A stretch of DNA of 64,000 bases from Actinomycetospora cinnamomea (GCF_003096675.1 NZ_QEKW01000001.1:868001-932000), one strand, 5' to 3'. Counted from the stretch's first letter, positions 19,587-27,577 are shown. A program made the numbers and translations. Notes: a model not told the origin generated them from the sequence alone.

Positions 19587-20840
19587 TCAGTGGCGGGGCG
19601 CGAGGAACGACACGCGCACCGCGGCGTCCATGCCGGCCTCGGTCGTGTCCTCGTCGAGGACGATCAGCGCGTTCGCCTCGGCCAGCGACGACAGCAGGTG
19701 CGAGCCCGAGCTGCCGAGCGGCTGGGCGAGGTAGTCGCCGGTGCGCCGGTCGCGCAGCAGGCGCCCGCGCACGTAGCTGCGACGCCCGGCCGGCGAGCTC
19801 ACCGGCGAGAGCAGGGCGGCCGTGACCTCGCGACGGTGCAGCTCCTGCTTGCCGAGGGTCAGGCGGATCAGCGGGCGCACGAGCACCTCGAACGCCACGA
19901 GCGCCGAGACGGGGTTGGCGGGCAGCAGGAAGGTCGGGATCTCCTCGCTGCCCAGCCGTCCGAAGCCCTGCACCGAGCCGGGGTGCATGGCGACCCGCGA
20001 GATGTCGACCGGCCCGAGCTGCGCGAGCGCGTCCTGGACGTCCTCGCCCAGGCGCCCGCCGACGCCGCCGGCCAGCACGACGATCTCCGAGCGCGCCATC
20101 GCCGACTCGACGGCCTCGCGCAGCGCCGCCGGCTCGGCGGACGTGAGCGGCAGGCGCGTCACCTCGGCGCCGGCGTCGGCGGCCGCGGCGGCGAGCGCGT
20201 AGGAGTTGACGTCGACGACCTGGCCCACCCCGGGCGTGCGGTCGAGGTCGACGAGCTCGTCGCCGACGGCCATCACCGCGACCCGCGGGCGGGGGTGCAC
20301 CAGCACCTTCGTCCGGCCGACGGCGGCCAGCAACCCGACCTGCGCGGGCCCGACCGTCGCCCCGCGGCGCACCGCGACGTCGCCGGGCGCCACGTCCTCC
20401 CCGACCCGGCGCACCCAGGCCGCCGAGGGCACCGGCGTCTTCACGGTCAGCCGGGCGCGGTGCCCGGTGCCCCGCGTGCTCGGGTCGTCGGCCGCGTCGG
20501 TGTGGTCGTGGGGGGCGACCGCGTCGGCGAGCGTGGGCAGCGGCGCGCCCGTGGCCACGCGGACGGCCTGCCCGGGCTGCAGCCGGTGCGCCTGCCGCGA
20601 CCCGACGGCGACCTCGCCGACGACGGGGAGCTCGACCGGCTCCTCGGCCGCCGCGCGGACGTCGACGCTGCGCACGGCGAACCCGTCGACCGCGGCCTGG
20701 TCGAAGCCGGGCAGCGCCCGGTCGGCGACGACCTCCTCGGCGCACATCAGCCCCTGGGCCGAGGAGATGTCCACCCGCACCGGCGCCGGGCGCACCGCGG
20801 CGTCGAGCACGCGGCGCAGCTGGGCCTCGACCGTCCTCAC
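19587..20840 (-). CDS. glp: Gephyrin-like MoeA-family protein (Glp)
   Basis: A 417-residue MoeA/gephyrin-E-domain protein. Family landmarks are LPGFDQAAVDGFAVRS, the MoeA core with VAVMAVGDELVD, VVLAGGVGGRLGEDV and FLLPANPVSALVAFEVLVRP. MoeA inserts molybdate into molybdopterin, but the copy adjacent to glpR is the one recruited to the divisome in Corynebacterium. The start is GTG 20840. This genome has at least one molybdoenzyme (45.6-48.6 kb), so both roles are possible. Confidence 0.87.
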   Translation of the reverse strand: MRTVEAQLRRVLDAAVRPAPVRVDISSAQGLMCAEEVVADRALPGFDQAAVDGFAVRSVDVRAAAEEPVELPVVGEVAVGSRQAHRLQPGQAVRVATGAPLPTLADAVAPHDHTDAADDPSTRGTGHRARLTVKTPVPSAAWVRRVGEDVAPGDVAVRRGATVGPAQVGLLAAVGRTKVLVHPRPRVAVMAVGDELVDLDRTPGVGQVVDVNSYALAAAAADAGAEVTRLPLTSAEPAALREAVESAMARSEIVVLAGGVGGRLGEDVQDALAQLGPVDISRVAMHPGSVQGFGRLGSEEIPTFLLPANPVSALVAFEVLVRPLIRLTLGKQELHRREVTAALLSPVSSPAGRRSYVRGRLLRDRRTGDYLAQPLGSSGSHLLSSLAEANALIVLDEDTTEAGMDAAVRVSFLAPRH

Positions 20841-20966
20841 CGTGTCAGCCCTCCCTCTGGCCGCTCCTCGTCCCCCACCATCGTCCTACGCCGGGCGCGC
20901 CCCGGCGGGGACCGACGCGCCCGAGGGCGTGGTTCGCCCGCGGCCGGTGCGCGGCACCATGGGCGC

Positions 20967-22331
20967 ATGTCCTACGTCGACGCGGCCCTGGCGGCCCTGA
21001 CCGAGCGCGACCCCCACCCCGCCGAGGTCGAGGCCTTCCGCCGGCGGCTCGAGCAGCTCGCCGAGCCCGACAGCGCGGTGCTCCCCGGGGATGCGCTCGA
21101 GCCCGTCACCGATCTGCCGACGCTGGACACGCTCGACGAGCCGTCCGACGCGGCGGCGCGCGACGCGCTGGACCGGCTCGCGGTGATCAAGCTCAACGGC
21201 GGGCTGGGCACGAGCATGGGGCTCGACGGGCCGAAGTCGCTGCTGGAGATCAAGCCGGGCACGAGCTTCCTCGACGCCGTCGCCCGCCAGACCCTCGCGC
21301 TGCGCGAGCGTCACGGCGCGCGCCTGCCGCTGCTGCTGATGGACTCCGAGGGCACCCGCGGGCCGTCGCTGGCGGCGCTGCGGCGCCACGCGGGGCTCGA
21401 GGACCCCGACCTGCCGCTGGACTTCCTGCAGGGCACCGAGCCCAAGCTGCGCGCCGACGACTGGCACCCCGTGGAGTGGCCCGCCGACCCGCGCCTGGAG
21501 TGGTGCCCGCCCGGTCACGGCGACATCTACACGGCGCTGACCGCGTCGGGGGCGCTGGAGCGGCTGCTCGCGGCCGGGGTGCGGTGGGCGTTCGTGTCGA
21601 ACTCCGACAACCTGGGTGCGGTCCCCGACGTGCGCGTGGCGGCGTGGCTGGCGGCACAGGAGGTGCCGTTCTGCCTCGAGGTGGCCCGGCGCACCCCGAT
21701 GGACCGCAAGGGCGGGCACTTGGCCTCCCGCGACGGGTCGCTCGTGCTGCGTGAGACCGCCCAGGTGCCCGAGGGCGACGACTCGTTCACCGACATCGAG
21801 CGGTTCTGCTTCTTCAACACCAACAACCTCTGGATCGACCTCGAGCACCTGCGCGCGATGCAGTCCGACGACCCGGCCGCGCCGTACCTGCCACTGATCG
21901 TCAACAGGAAGACGGTCGACCCGACGGACAAGTCGTCGACGCCGGTGCTGCAGCTGGAGACGGCGATGGGCGCGGCGATCGGGTCGATCCGCGGCGCCCG
22001 GGCCCTGGAGGTGCCGCGCGCCCGCTTCGCCCCGGTGAAGACCACCGACGACCTGCTCGTGGCGCGCTCGGACCTCTACGACCTCACCGACGACGGCCGG
22101 ATGGTGCCCACGTGGAGCGGCGAGGCCCCGGTGGTCGCGCTCGACAAGGAGACCTTCGCGATGCTCGGTGACTTCGAGCGCCGCTTCGCCGGCGGGGCGC
22201 CCTCGCTCGCGAAGGCGTCGGCGCTGACGGTCACCGGCGACGTGACCTTCGGCGCGGACGTGGCCGTGGAGGGTTCGGTGACCGTCGAGGGGCCGCGGCA
22301 CGTCGAGGACGGGGAGGTCCTGGCGGGGTGA
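20967..22331 (+). CDS. UTP-glucose-1-phosphate uridylyltransferase, eukaryotic (UDPGP) type
   Basis: A 454-residue nucleotidyltransferase making UDP-glucose from UTP and glucose-1-phosphate. The motif LAVIKLNGGLGTSMGLDGPKS is the UTP-binding loop of the UDPGP family (eukaryotic UGPase), not the bacterial GalU family; also seen are FLQGTEPKL, PPGHGDIY, FVSNSDNLGAVPD, FFNTNNLWIDL and a C-terminal beta-helix-like end. The ATG at 20967 opens the coding segment. The folate gene downstream overlaps its stop. It is divergent from glp. Confidence 0.9.
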   Translation: MSYVDAALAALTERDPHPAEVEAFRRRLEQLAEPDSAVLPGDALEPVTDLPTLDTLDEPSDAAARDALDRLAVIKLNGGLGTSMGLDGPKSLLEIKPGTSFLDAVARQTLALRERHGARLPLLLMDSEGTRGPSLAALRRHAGLEDPDLPLDFLQGTEPKLRADDWHPVEWPADPRLEWCPPGHGDIYTALTASGALERLLAAGVRWAFVSNSDNLGAVPDVRVAAWLAAQEVPFCLEVARRTPMDRKGGHLASRDGSLVLRETAQVPEGDDSFTDIERFCFFNTNNLWIDLEHLRAMQSDDPAAPYLPLIVNRKTVDPTDKSSTPVLQLETAMGAAIGSIRGARALEVPRARFAPVKTTDDLLVARSDLYDLTDDGRMVPTWSGEAPVVALDKETFAMLGDFERRFAGGAPSLAKASALTVTGDVTFGADVAVEGSVTVEGPRHVEDGEVLAG

Positions 22332-22951
22332 GCCCGCCGTCGTCGAAGGCCGAGCTGCGACGGGCGTTGCTCGCCGCGCGCCGGGCCCGGACGGGCGAGC
22401 AGCGCCGGGCCGACGCGGCCGCACTGGCCGCAGACCTGCCGGCGGTGCTCGAGGGCCTGGAGATCGGCCCCGACGAGCCGGTCTGCCTGTTCGTGGCGGT
22501 CGGCGGCGAGCCCGGGGCGACACCCGACGGGGCGCTGCCCGTGCTCGACGCGGCCCGAGCGACGGGCCGGCGGGTGCTCCTGCCGGTGACGGTGGGCGCG
22601 GCGCCGCTGGACTGGGCGCCGTACGACGGACCGGGCTCCCTGGTCCCCGGCCCGCACGGGCTGCTCGAGCCCGCTGGTCGCCGGCTCGGACCGGACGCGC
22701 TCGCGGGCGCCGGGCTCGTCGTGGTCCCCGCGCTGGCGGTCGACCACCGCGGTGTGCGCCTGGGCCGCGGCGGCGGGCACTACGACCGCTCGTTGCCCCT
22801 CGCGGGGCCCGCGACCCGCCTGGTGGCCCTCGTCGGCGACGACGGGCTCCGCGCCGAGCCCCTGCCCGCCGAGCCCCACGACGTCCCGGTCCACGCCGCC
22901 TGGCGCCCCCGCACCGGCCTGACCCCGCTCCCCCTGCCCCCCGACCACTGA
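22328..22951 (+). CDS. fthC: 5-formyltetrahydrofolate cyclo-ligase
   Basis: A 207-residue enzyme that converts 5-formyl-THF to 5,10-methenyl-THF with ATP. SKAELRRALLAARRAR begins the family; LVVVPALAVDHRGVRLGRGGGHYDR is the signature with the glycine-rich ATP loop and catalytic arginine region. The GTG overlaps the TGA of the uridylyltransferase gene (GTGA), indicating coupled translation. The orthologue in M. tuberculosis is Rv0992c. Confidence 0.92.
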   Translation: MSPPSSKAELRRALLAARRARTGEQRRADAAALAADLPAVLEGLEIGPDEPVCLFVAVGGEPGATPDGALPVLDAARATGRRVLLPVTVGAAPLDWAPYDGPGSLVPGPHGLLEPAGRRLGPDALAGAGLVVVPALAVDHRGVRLGRGGGHYDRSLPLAGPATRLVALVGDDGLRAEPLPAEPHDVPVHAAWRPRTGLTPLPLPPDH

Positions 22952-22968
22952 GGTACCTCGAGAACCCC

Positions 22969-22982
22969 GGGGGGGGGGGGGG
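22969..22982. repeat. G14 homopolymer
   Basis: Fourteen consecutive G residues preceded by four C, 17 bases after the fthC stop and followed at once by two hairpins. It is the longest mononucleotide run I noticed in the window. Such runs slip during replication; the true length may also be uncertain in the assembly. Confidence 0.9.
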
Positions 22983-22986
22983 CGTA

Positions 22987-23038
22987 CTCGAACACGGCCG
23001 TGTTCGAGCAATGCGGCTTTGCTGGCGTCCAACGCCAG
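22987..23038. terminator. Two consecutive hairpins downstream of fthC
   Basis: The first is a perfect 22-base palindrome (22987-23008) beginning CTCGAACACGG. The second has CTGGCGT (23022-23028) and ACGCCAG (23032-23038) with a three-base loop. They probably terminate the uridylyltransferase-fthC transcript before the heat-shock-type promoter of ruc. Confidence 0.6.
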
Positions 23039-23130
23039 AAACGCCACATCCTCGCTCGCGCGACACGCCGGGCGCCGCCGAGTGGACCGCGCCGCGAGGT
23101 ACCGGTGGAACAGGCGTGACGTCCCCGGCG

Positions 23131-23157
23131 TTGGCACTCGGGTGGCGCGAGTGCCAT
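23131..23157. promoter_or_regulatory. CIRCE element (HrcA operator) upstream of ruc
   Basis: TTGGCACTC (23131-23139), exactly nine bases, then GAGTGCCAT (23149-23157). This matches the CIRCE consensus TTAGCACTC-N9-GAGTGCTAA in its actinobacterial variant and has the invariant N9 spacer. It lies about 60 bases upstream of the GTG of the FmdB-type gene. HrcA bound here would repress the gene until heat or protein-folding stress. Confidence 0.9.
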
Positions 23158-23216
23158 CTACACTGCGCGCGGACACCACCACCCCCGCACGGGGGCGGAC
23201 GACACCGGGAGTGCAC

Positions 23217-23579
23217 GTGCCGACCTATCCCTACGCCTGCACCGCCTGCGACCACCGCTTCGAGCAGGTCCAGGCGTTCTCCGACCCGTCGCTGACCGAG
23301 TGCCCGGTGTGCGGCGGGCGGCTGCGCAAGGTGTTCTCGTCGGTGGGGATCGTGTTCAAGGGCAGCGGCTTCTACCGCAACGACGCCCGGGCCGGCAACG
23401 GCTCCTCCTCGGAGAAGGCGCCGGCGGAGTCGTCCGCGGGCTCCTCCGACACGAAGGCCTCGCCGGATGCGGGCGCCACGAGCGGCTCCGGGTCGACGAG
23501 CGACTCCGGCGCCTCGTCCGCGACGTCCTCGACCGCGAGCTCGACGAGCTCGTCCGGCTCGTCGGCGAAGTCGGCCTGA
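23217..23579 (+). CDS. ruc: FmdB-type zinc-ribbon protein, probable redox-regulated chaperone Ruc
   Basis: A 120-residue protein. The first 60 residues hold a zinc ribbon with two CxxC pairs (ACTACDHRF and CPVCGGRL) followed by VFSSVGIVFKGSGFYRND, the FmdB signature. The last 60 residues are a disordered Ser/Ala/Gly tail. The M. tuberculosis orthologue Rv0991c (Ruc) is a chaperone activated by oxidation of its zinc-binding cysteines that works with DnaK, and is heat-inducible. GTG 23217 follows GGGAG; GTG 23211 is an alternative. The CIRCE element upstream supports a chaperone role. Confidence 0.85.
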   Translation: MPTYPYACTACDHRFEQVQAFSDPSLTECPVCGGRLRKVFSSVGIVFKGSGFYRNDARAGNGSSSEKAPAESSAGSSDTKASPDAGATSGSGSTSDSGASSATSSTASSTSSSGSSAKSA

Positions 23580-23788
23580 GGCGCGACCCGGCGGAGCGAG
23601 GGAAGGTCCGGGACGCCGACCCCGAGCCGGTGTCCCGGACCGTGCTCGACGCCCACCCGCTCCCCAGCGGCCGGCGTCGAGGTTCCTCGCACCCGGTAAG
23701 ACGGCTGGAGGGCCCGGTGGTTGCGGTTCCGGGCAAGCATCACCCCGTCGAGTGACACGGGCGGAGGTTTCCGCGTCCGTGACGGCGG

Positions 23789-24691
23789 TCAGAGCGGGCG
23801 CCGGCGGGCGGTGCCGACGCTGCCCGACGTGTCGCGGGGCCCGCCCTCCTGCGCCGCGAGCAGGGGCGAACGCGACAGCAGGAACACACCGACGGTCAGC
23901 AGCACGGCGCCGACCAGCCCGCCGAGCAGCGCGGCGCCCCCGTTGACCTCCTCGCCGAGCAGCCCGATGCCCCACGTCGACGCGAGGATCGGGTTGCCCA
24001 GGATCAGCCCGGGCTGTGACGCGAGCAGGCGCCCGGCGCGCAGCGCGTGCTGCAGGACGAGGAAGGCCGCCGGCGCGACGGGGATCAGCAGGTAGCTCTG
24101 CCAGGTCGTGAGCACCTCGCCGAGCCCGCCGAGCGCCAGCGCCTCGGACATCGCCTTGACGATCACCGCCACGAACCCCGACCCGATGCCGGCCGCGACG
24201 CCGTACCACGCGGCACGGGCGACGGGACGCGAGCGCTCCGCGATCGCGCTGGTGAGGCCGAGCAGGCCGAGGGTGACGATCGTGCCGGGGATCCACACGC
24301 CGGCGCCCGCGCCGAGGGCGTCGCCGCCCGTGGGCTGGAGGCTCACGAGCAGGACGACGAGTCCGACGGACATGATCCCGACGGAGATCCACTCGCGCCG
24401 CCGCAGCGCTCCGCCGAGCACGAACCAGCCCAGGAGCAGCGTGAACGGCAGCTCCATGACCAGCACCGGCTGGACGAGGGCGATCGACCCGAGACTCAGC
24501 GCCAGCACCTGCAGGGTCACGGCCACCGCGAAGATCGAGGTGCCGACGAGCCACGCCGGGCGCTGGACCATGTCGCGCAACGTGCCGGCGCTGACCCCGC
24601 GTGCCCGGGCGCTGTCCTGGGCGGCCTTCCGCTGGAGCACCAGGGCCGTCGCGTTGGCGATGGTCGCCAGCAGCACGAGCACCACGGCCAT
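23789..24691 (-). CDS. DMT-superfamily (EamA-like) membrane transporter
   Basis: A 300-residue integral membrane protein with about nine or ten hydrophobic segments in two related halves, typical of the drug/metabolite transporter superfamily. It starts MAVVLVLLATIANATALVLQRKAAQDSA, with conserved segments ALSLGSIALVQPVLVMELPFTLLLG in the first half and ASQPGLILGNPILASTWGIGLLGEEVNGG in the second. The arrangement resembles the DMT branch near NIPA proteins. Substrate unknown. It is divergent from the SAF-domain gene. Confidence 0.8.
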   Translation of the reverse strand: MAVVLVLLATIANATALVLQRKAAQDSARARGVSAGTLRDMVQRPAWLVGTSIFAVAVTLQVLALSLGSIALVQPVLVMELPFTLLLGWFVLGGALRRREWISVGIMSVGLVVLLVSLQPTGGDALGAGAGVWIPGTIVTLGLLGLTSAIAERSRPVARAAWYGVAAGIGSGFVAVIVKAMSEALALGGLGEVLTTWQSYLLIPVAPAAFLVLQHALRAGRLLASQPGLILGNPILASTWGIGLLGEEVNGGAALLGGLVGAVLLTVGVFLLSRSPLLAAQEGGPRDTSGSVGTARRRPL

Positions 24692-24793
24692 GCCTGCGCC
24701 CGCCCTCTCCCGATTCCCCTGTCTCCCGGCCCTCGGAGCCGCAAACTACCGGGCGCTCCGGTGCGGACGGCCCGGCGGGCCGGTGGCGCGGCA

Positions 24794-24854
24794 GCGTCCA
24801 CAGCCGTGGGCGTTGCTCCGGATGCCCGTCCCCATCGTCCGGATGCGTCCACAG
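24794..24854. repeat. Paired direct repeats in a divergent intergenic region
   Basis: GCGTCCACAG occurs at 24794-24803 and 24845-24854; TCCGGATGC occurs between them at 24817-24825 and 24838-24846. All lie between the divergent transporter and SAF-domain genes. They could be regulator half-sites; I do not recognise the regulator. Confidence 0.4.
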
Positions 24855-24907
24855 GGTCGGGAGGCGAACCGTGCGTCGAGCCCCGCGGCGGCCCTAGCGT
24901 CGCTGCC

Positions 24908-25588
24908 GTGGGTGGACGGGACGAGCCGGGCGGCGGGCCCGGACGGGGCCGACGGCACTGGCGTCTGCCGCCACCGGGGTGGCGGCGGGTGGTCGCGCTG
25001 CGCCGCGCCGCGGCCGGGCTGCTGGCGCTGGTGGCCGTCGGGCTGCTCGCCGCGCCCGGCGTCGTGCCGGCCGGGACGCCGGTGCTGGTCGCGGCGCGGG
25101 ACCTCGCGCCCGGGGTCGCGCTGGGGCCCGCGGACGTGGTGGTACGCGCGCTGCCCGGAGACGTCGTGCCCGCCGGGGCGCTCGCGGATCCGGCGGCGGT
25201 CGCCGGGCGCCAGGTCGTCGGCGGGGTACGGACCGGGGAGGCCCTCACGGACGTGCGCCTGCTCGGCCCGGCCGCAGCGGTCGCGGCCGCCGGCGTCCCC
25301 GACGCGGCGGGGGTGCCGGTGCGCCTCGCCGACGCGGGCGTCGCCGCGCTCCTCGCGCCGGGGACACGGGTCGACCTCGTGGGCGCGGCCGACGCACGCG
25401 CCGGCGGCCCGGCCGAGGACCCGCGGCCCGTCGTGCTGGCGTCGGGCGCGGTGGTCCTCGCCGTGCTGCCCGCGCCGGACCGCACGGCCGGGGCCGCCCC
25501 GGTGGTGGTCGTCGCCCTGCCCGCGGAGCTCGCCGCGCGGGTGGCGACCGCGTCGCTGCGGGAGGAGGTGACCGTGACCCTGCGCTGA
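24908..25588 (+). CDS. SAF-domain membrane-anchored protein (CpaB/RcpC-like)
   Basis: A 226-residue protein with a basic N-terminus, one membrane helix (about residues 34-52, AAAGLLALVAVGLLAAPGVV) and an extracytoplasmic SAF domain (VLVAARDLAPGVALGPADVVVRALPGDVVPAG). This layout is shared with Flp-pilus assembly CpaB/RcpC, but no other pilus genes are nearby and it is shorter than CpaB. GTG 24908 is the first plausible start. Function unknown beyond the fold. Confidence 0.72.
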   Translation: MGGRDEPGGGPGRGRRHWRLPPPGWRRVVALRRAAAGLLALVAVGLLAAPGVVPAGTPVLVAARDLAPGVALGPADVVVRALPGDVVPAGALADPAAVAGRQVVGGVRTGEALTDVRLLGPAAAVAAAGVPDAAGVPVRLADAGVAALLAPGTRVDLVGAADARAGGPAEDPRPVVLASGAVVLAVLPAPDRTAGAAPVVVVALPAELAARVATASLREEVTVTLR

Positions 25589-25596
25589 GGGAACGG

Positions 25597-25782
25597 TCAG
25601 GGACGGTCGTGGTGCGGCGGACGCTCGGCCTCGTAACGGCGGCGGGCGTCGTCGCCGCCCCCGGCGTCCTCCCCCGGCTCACGCTCGTCGGCCGACGAGA
25701 CCGGCTCGTCACCGAAGATCGCCGCACGTCGGGCCGCGCGGCGCCGGGCCTTGTCGTCGAACCCCCCCGACGCGGAGCTCAG
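25597..25782 (-). CDS. Small charged protein, possible CTG start coupled to moaB2
   Basis: An open frame of 61 codons with strongly protein-like content: SGGFDDKARRRAARRAAIFGDEP, then an acidic middle and a basic end. No ATG, GTG or TTG begins it; the best candidate is CTG at 25782, which overlaps the moaB2 stop as CTGA and has GGAGG four bases upstream. Alternatively it is reached by a frameshift at the C7 run (25762-25768) or the sequence has an indel. The arrangement suggests translational coupling with moaB2. Function unknown; I do not recognise a family. Confidence 0.5.
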   Translation of the reverse strand: MSSASGGFDDKARRRAARRAAIFGDEPVSSADEREPGEDAGGGDDARRRYEAERPPHHDRP

Positions 25783-26297
25783 CTCTCCTCCATCCCGGAC
25801 AGCTCGGCGATGACGTGGGAGATCAGCGGGGTCAGCGTCGCCATCCCGTCGCGTACGGCCGCACGTGAGGACGCGAGGTTGACCACGAGCGTGCTGCCCG
25901 AGACGCCGACCAGGCCGCGGGAGAGACCGGCGTCGACGGCGCCCGCAGCCAGACCCGAGGCGCGGATGGCCTCGGCGATGCCGGGGATGGGGCGGTCGAG
26001 AACGCCGGCGGTGGCGTCGGCGGTCACGGCCCGGGGCGAGACACCGGTGCCGCCGACGGTGACGACGAGGTCCACGCCGCCGATCACCGCGGTGTTGAGG
26101 GCGTTGCGGATGGCCACCGCCTCACCCGGCACCACGATCGTCCCGTCCACCACCAGCCCGGCCTCCCCGAGGAGCTCGGTGACCAGCGGCCCGATCGTGT
26201 CCGAGGACTCGCCCCGGCTGACCCGGTCGTCCACCACGACGACCAGGGCGCGTCCCAGCAACTCCTCCGCGCCGCCGACCAGCGGCTCGTTCTCCAT
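25779..26297 (-). CDS. moaB2: MoaB/Mog-family molybdopterin-binding protein
   Basis: A 172-residue MogA/MoaB-fold protein (molybdopterin adenylylation family). The signatures are VVVDDRVSRGESSDTIGPLV, DLVVTVGGTGVSPRAVTADAT and the PGIAEAIRASG segment. The ATG at 26297 starts MENEPLVGGAEELLG. In M. tuberculosis the equivalent gene (moaB2, Rv0984) follows pepD; here a glycan-type gene set lies between them. It may supply cofactor to the molybdenum hydroxylase at 45.6 kb, or be redundant with other MoaB proteins. Confidence 0.88.
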   Translation of the reverse strand: MENEPLVGGAEELLGRALVVVVDDRVSRGESSDTIGPLVTELLGEAGLVVDGTIVVPGEAVAIRNALNTAVIGGVDLVVTVGGTGVSPRAVTADATAGVLDRPIPGIAEAIRASGLAAGAVDAGLSRGLVGVSGSTLVVNLASSRAAVRDGMATLTPLISHVIAELSGMEES

Positions 26298-26473
26298 GCC
26301 GCCCAACGTAGTGGGGACCGTTCCGCCGGGCCGAAGCGGAGAGCCTTGCGGGGAGCCACGGCGGACCCCGGCCGGCTCGACCCGAGAAGCTCCGCGCCGC
26401 GCTCCGCGATACCGTTCGCCGGCCCGGCGAGGCGGCCGGGCCGTCACGGAACGTCGATGGATAGCGTGCCCAC

Positions 26474-27532
26474 GTGCGCGTTCTCCTCACCGGCGGGGCC
26501 GGGTTCATCGGCTCGCACGTCGCCGACCTCCTCGCCGAGCAGGGCCACACCCCGGTGCTGCTCGACGCCCTGCTGCCCCAGGCCCACGCGGCCGGCAAGG
26601 CACCGTCGTGGCTCGACCGCTACGAGGTGGTGCACGGCGACGTCCGCGACGCTGACCTGCTCGACCGGCTGCTGCCGCAGGTCGACACCGTGTGCCACCA
26701 GGCGGCGATGGTCGGCCACGGCGTCGACCCCGACGACGCCCCGGCGTACGCCGAGAACAACGACCTCGCCACCGCGGTGCTGCTGGCCGCGATGTACCGC
26801 TCGGGACACCGCGAGCTCGTCATGGCCAGCTCCATGGTGGTCTACGGCGAGGGCCGCTACTCCTGCACCGAGCACGGCGTCGTCCCCCCGCCGGCGCGCT
26901 CGCAGGCCGACGTCGACGCCGGGCGCTACGACCTGCCGTGCCCGCAGTGCGGGCGCGACCTCGCCGGCGAGCTCATCCCGGAGGACGCGCCGCTCGAGCC
27001 CCGCAGCACCTACGCCGCAACGAAGCTCGCCCAGGAGCACCTCGCCGTGGCGTGGGCGCGCGCGACCGGCGGGCGGGTGTGGGCGATGCGCTACCACAAC
27101 GTCTACGGCCCGCGGATGCCCCAGAACACCCCGTACGCGGGCGTCGCGTCGATCTTCCGGTCGTCGCTCGAGCGCGGTGAGGCCCCCCGGGTCATGGAGG
27201 ACGGGCGCCAGCGCCGGGACTTCGTGCACGTCTCGGACGTGGCCGCGGCCAACGTCGCCGCGCTGGAGACGCCGGCCGAGGCGGGGCGCTGCGTCCCGCT
27301 CAACGTGTGCTCCGGCGAGGTGCGCACCATCGGCGAGCTCGCCACCACGCTGGCCGACGCCATGGACGGGCCGGCCCCGCAGGTCGTCGGCGGTGCCCGC
27401 CCCGGCGACGTCCGCCACATGACCGCCGACCCGGCCCGCGCGGCCGAGCTCCTCGGGTTCCGCGCCCGCACCGGGTTCGCCGAGGGCATCGCCGCCTTCG
27501 CCACGGACCCGCTGCGCGACGCGGTGGGCTGA
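26474..27532 (+). CDS. NAD-dependent epimerase/dehydratase with a cysteine-rich insert
   Basis: A 352-residue extended SDR sugar-nucleotide epimerase or dehydratase. The NAD loop is TGGAGFIGSH, the catalytic tyrosine and lysine are in STYAATKLAQEHL, and RYHNVYGPRMP is the C-terminal signature. An insert between about residues 130 and 170 holds YSC and DLPCPQCGRDL, a CxxC that could bind a metal. The start is GTG 26474. Nearby glycosyltransferases suggest a surface-glycan role. The sugar is not determined; dTDP-rhamnose or UDP-hexose types are possible. Confidence 0.85.
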   Translation: MRVLLTGGAGFIGSHVADLLAEQGHTPVLLDALLPQAHAAGKAPSWLDRYEVVHGDVRDADLLDRLLPQVDTVCHQAAMVGHGVDPDDAPAYAENNDLATAVLLAAMYRSGHRELVMASSMVVYGEGRYSCTEHGVVPPPARSQADVDAGRYDLPCPQCGRDLAGELIPEDAPLEPRSTYAATKLAQEHLAVAWARATGGRVWAMRYHNVYGPRMPQNTPYAGVASIFRSSLERGEAPRVMEDGRQRRDFVHVSDVAAANVAALETPAEAGRCVPLNVCSGEVRTIGELATTLADAMDGPAPQVVGGARPGDVRHMTADPARAAELLGFRARTGFAEGIAAFATDPLRDAVG

Positions 27533-27577
27533 CGGTGGGCTGACCCCGCCGCCGCGAACGCGGAGTATCGGCGCATA

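Noticed and set aside
22969-23157. Clustered hairpins near 23.0 kb as a CRISPR or REP array
   Set aside because: The stems differ in sequence from each other and there are no regular spacers; one of them is a CIRCE dyad.
23372-23758. A minus-strand 128-codon frame over the 3' end of ruc
   Set aside because: It overlaps the Ser/Ala tail of ruc antisense, has no domain and no ribosome binding site; the stretch 23580-23788 otherwise holds nothing I can name.
24794-24854. GTCCACAG repeats as DnaA boxes and an origin of replication
   Set aside because: Only two partial matches, no dnaA/dnaN genes and no AT-rich unwinding region nearby.
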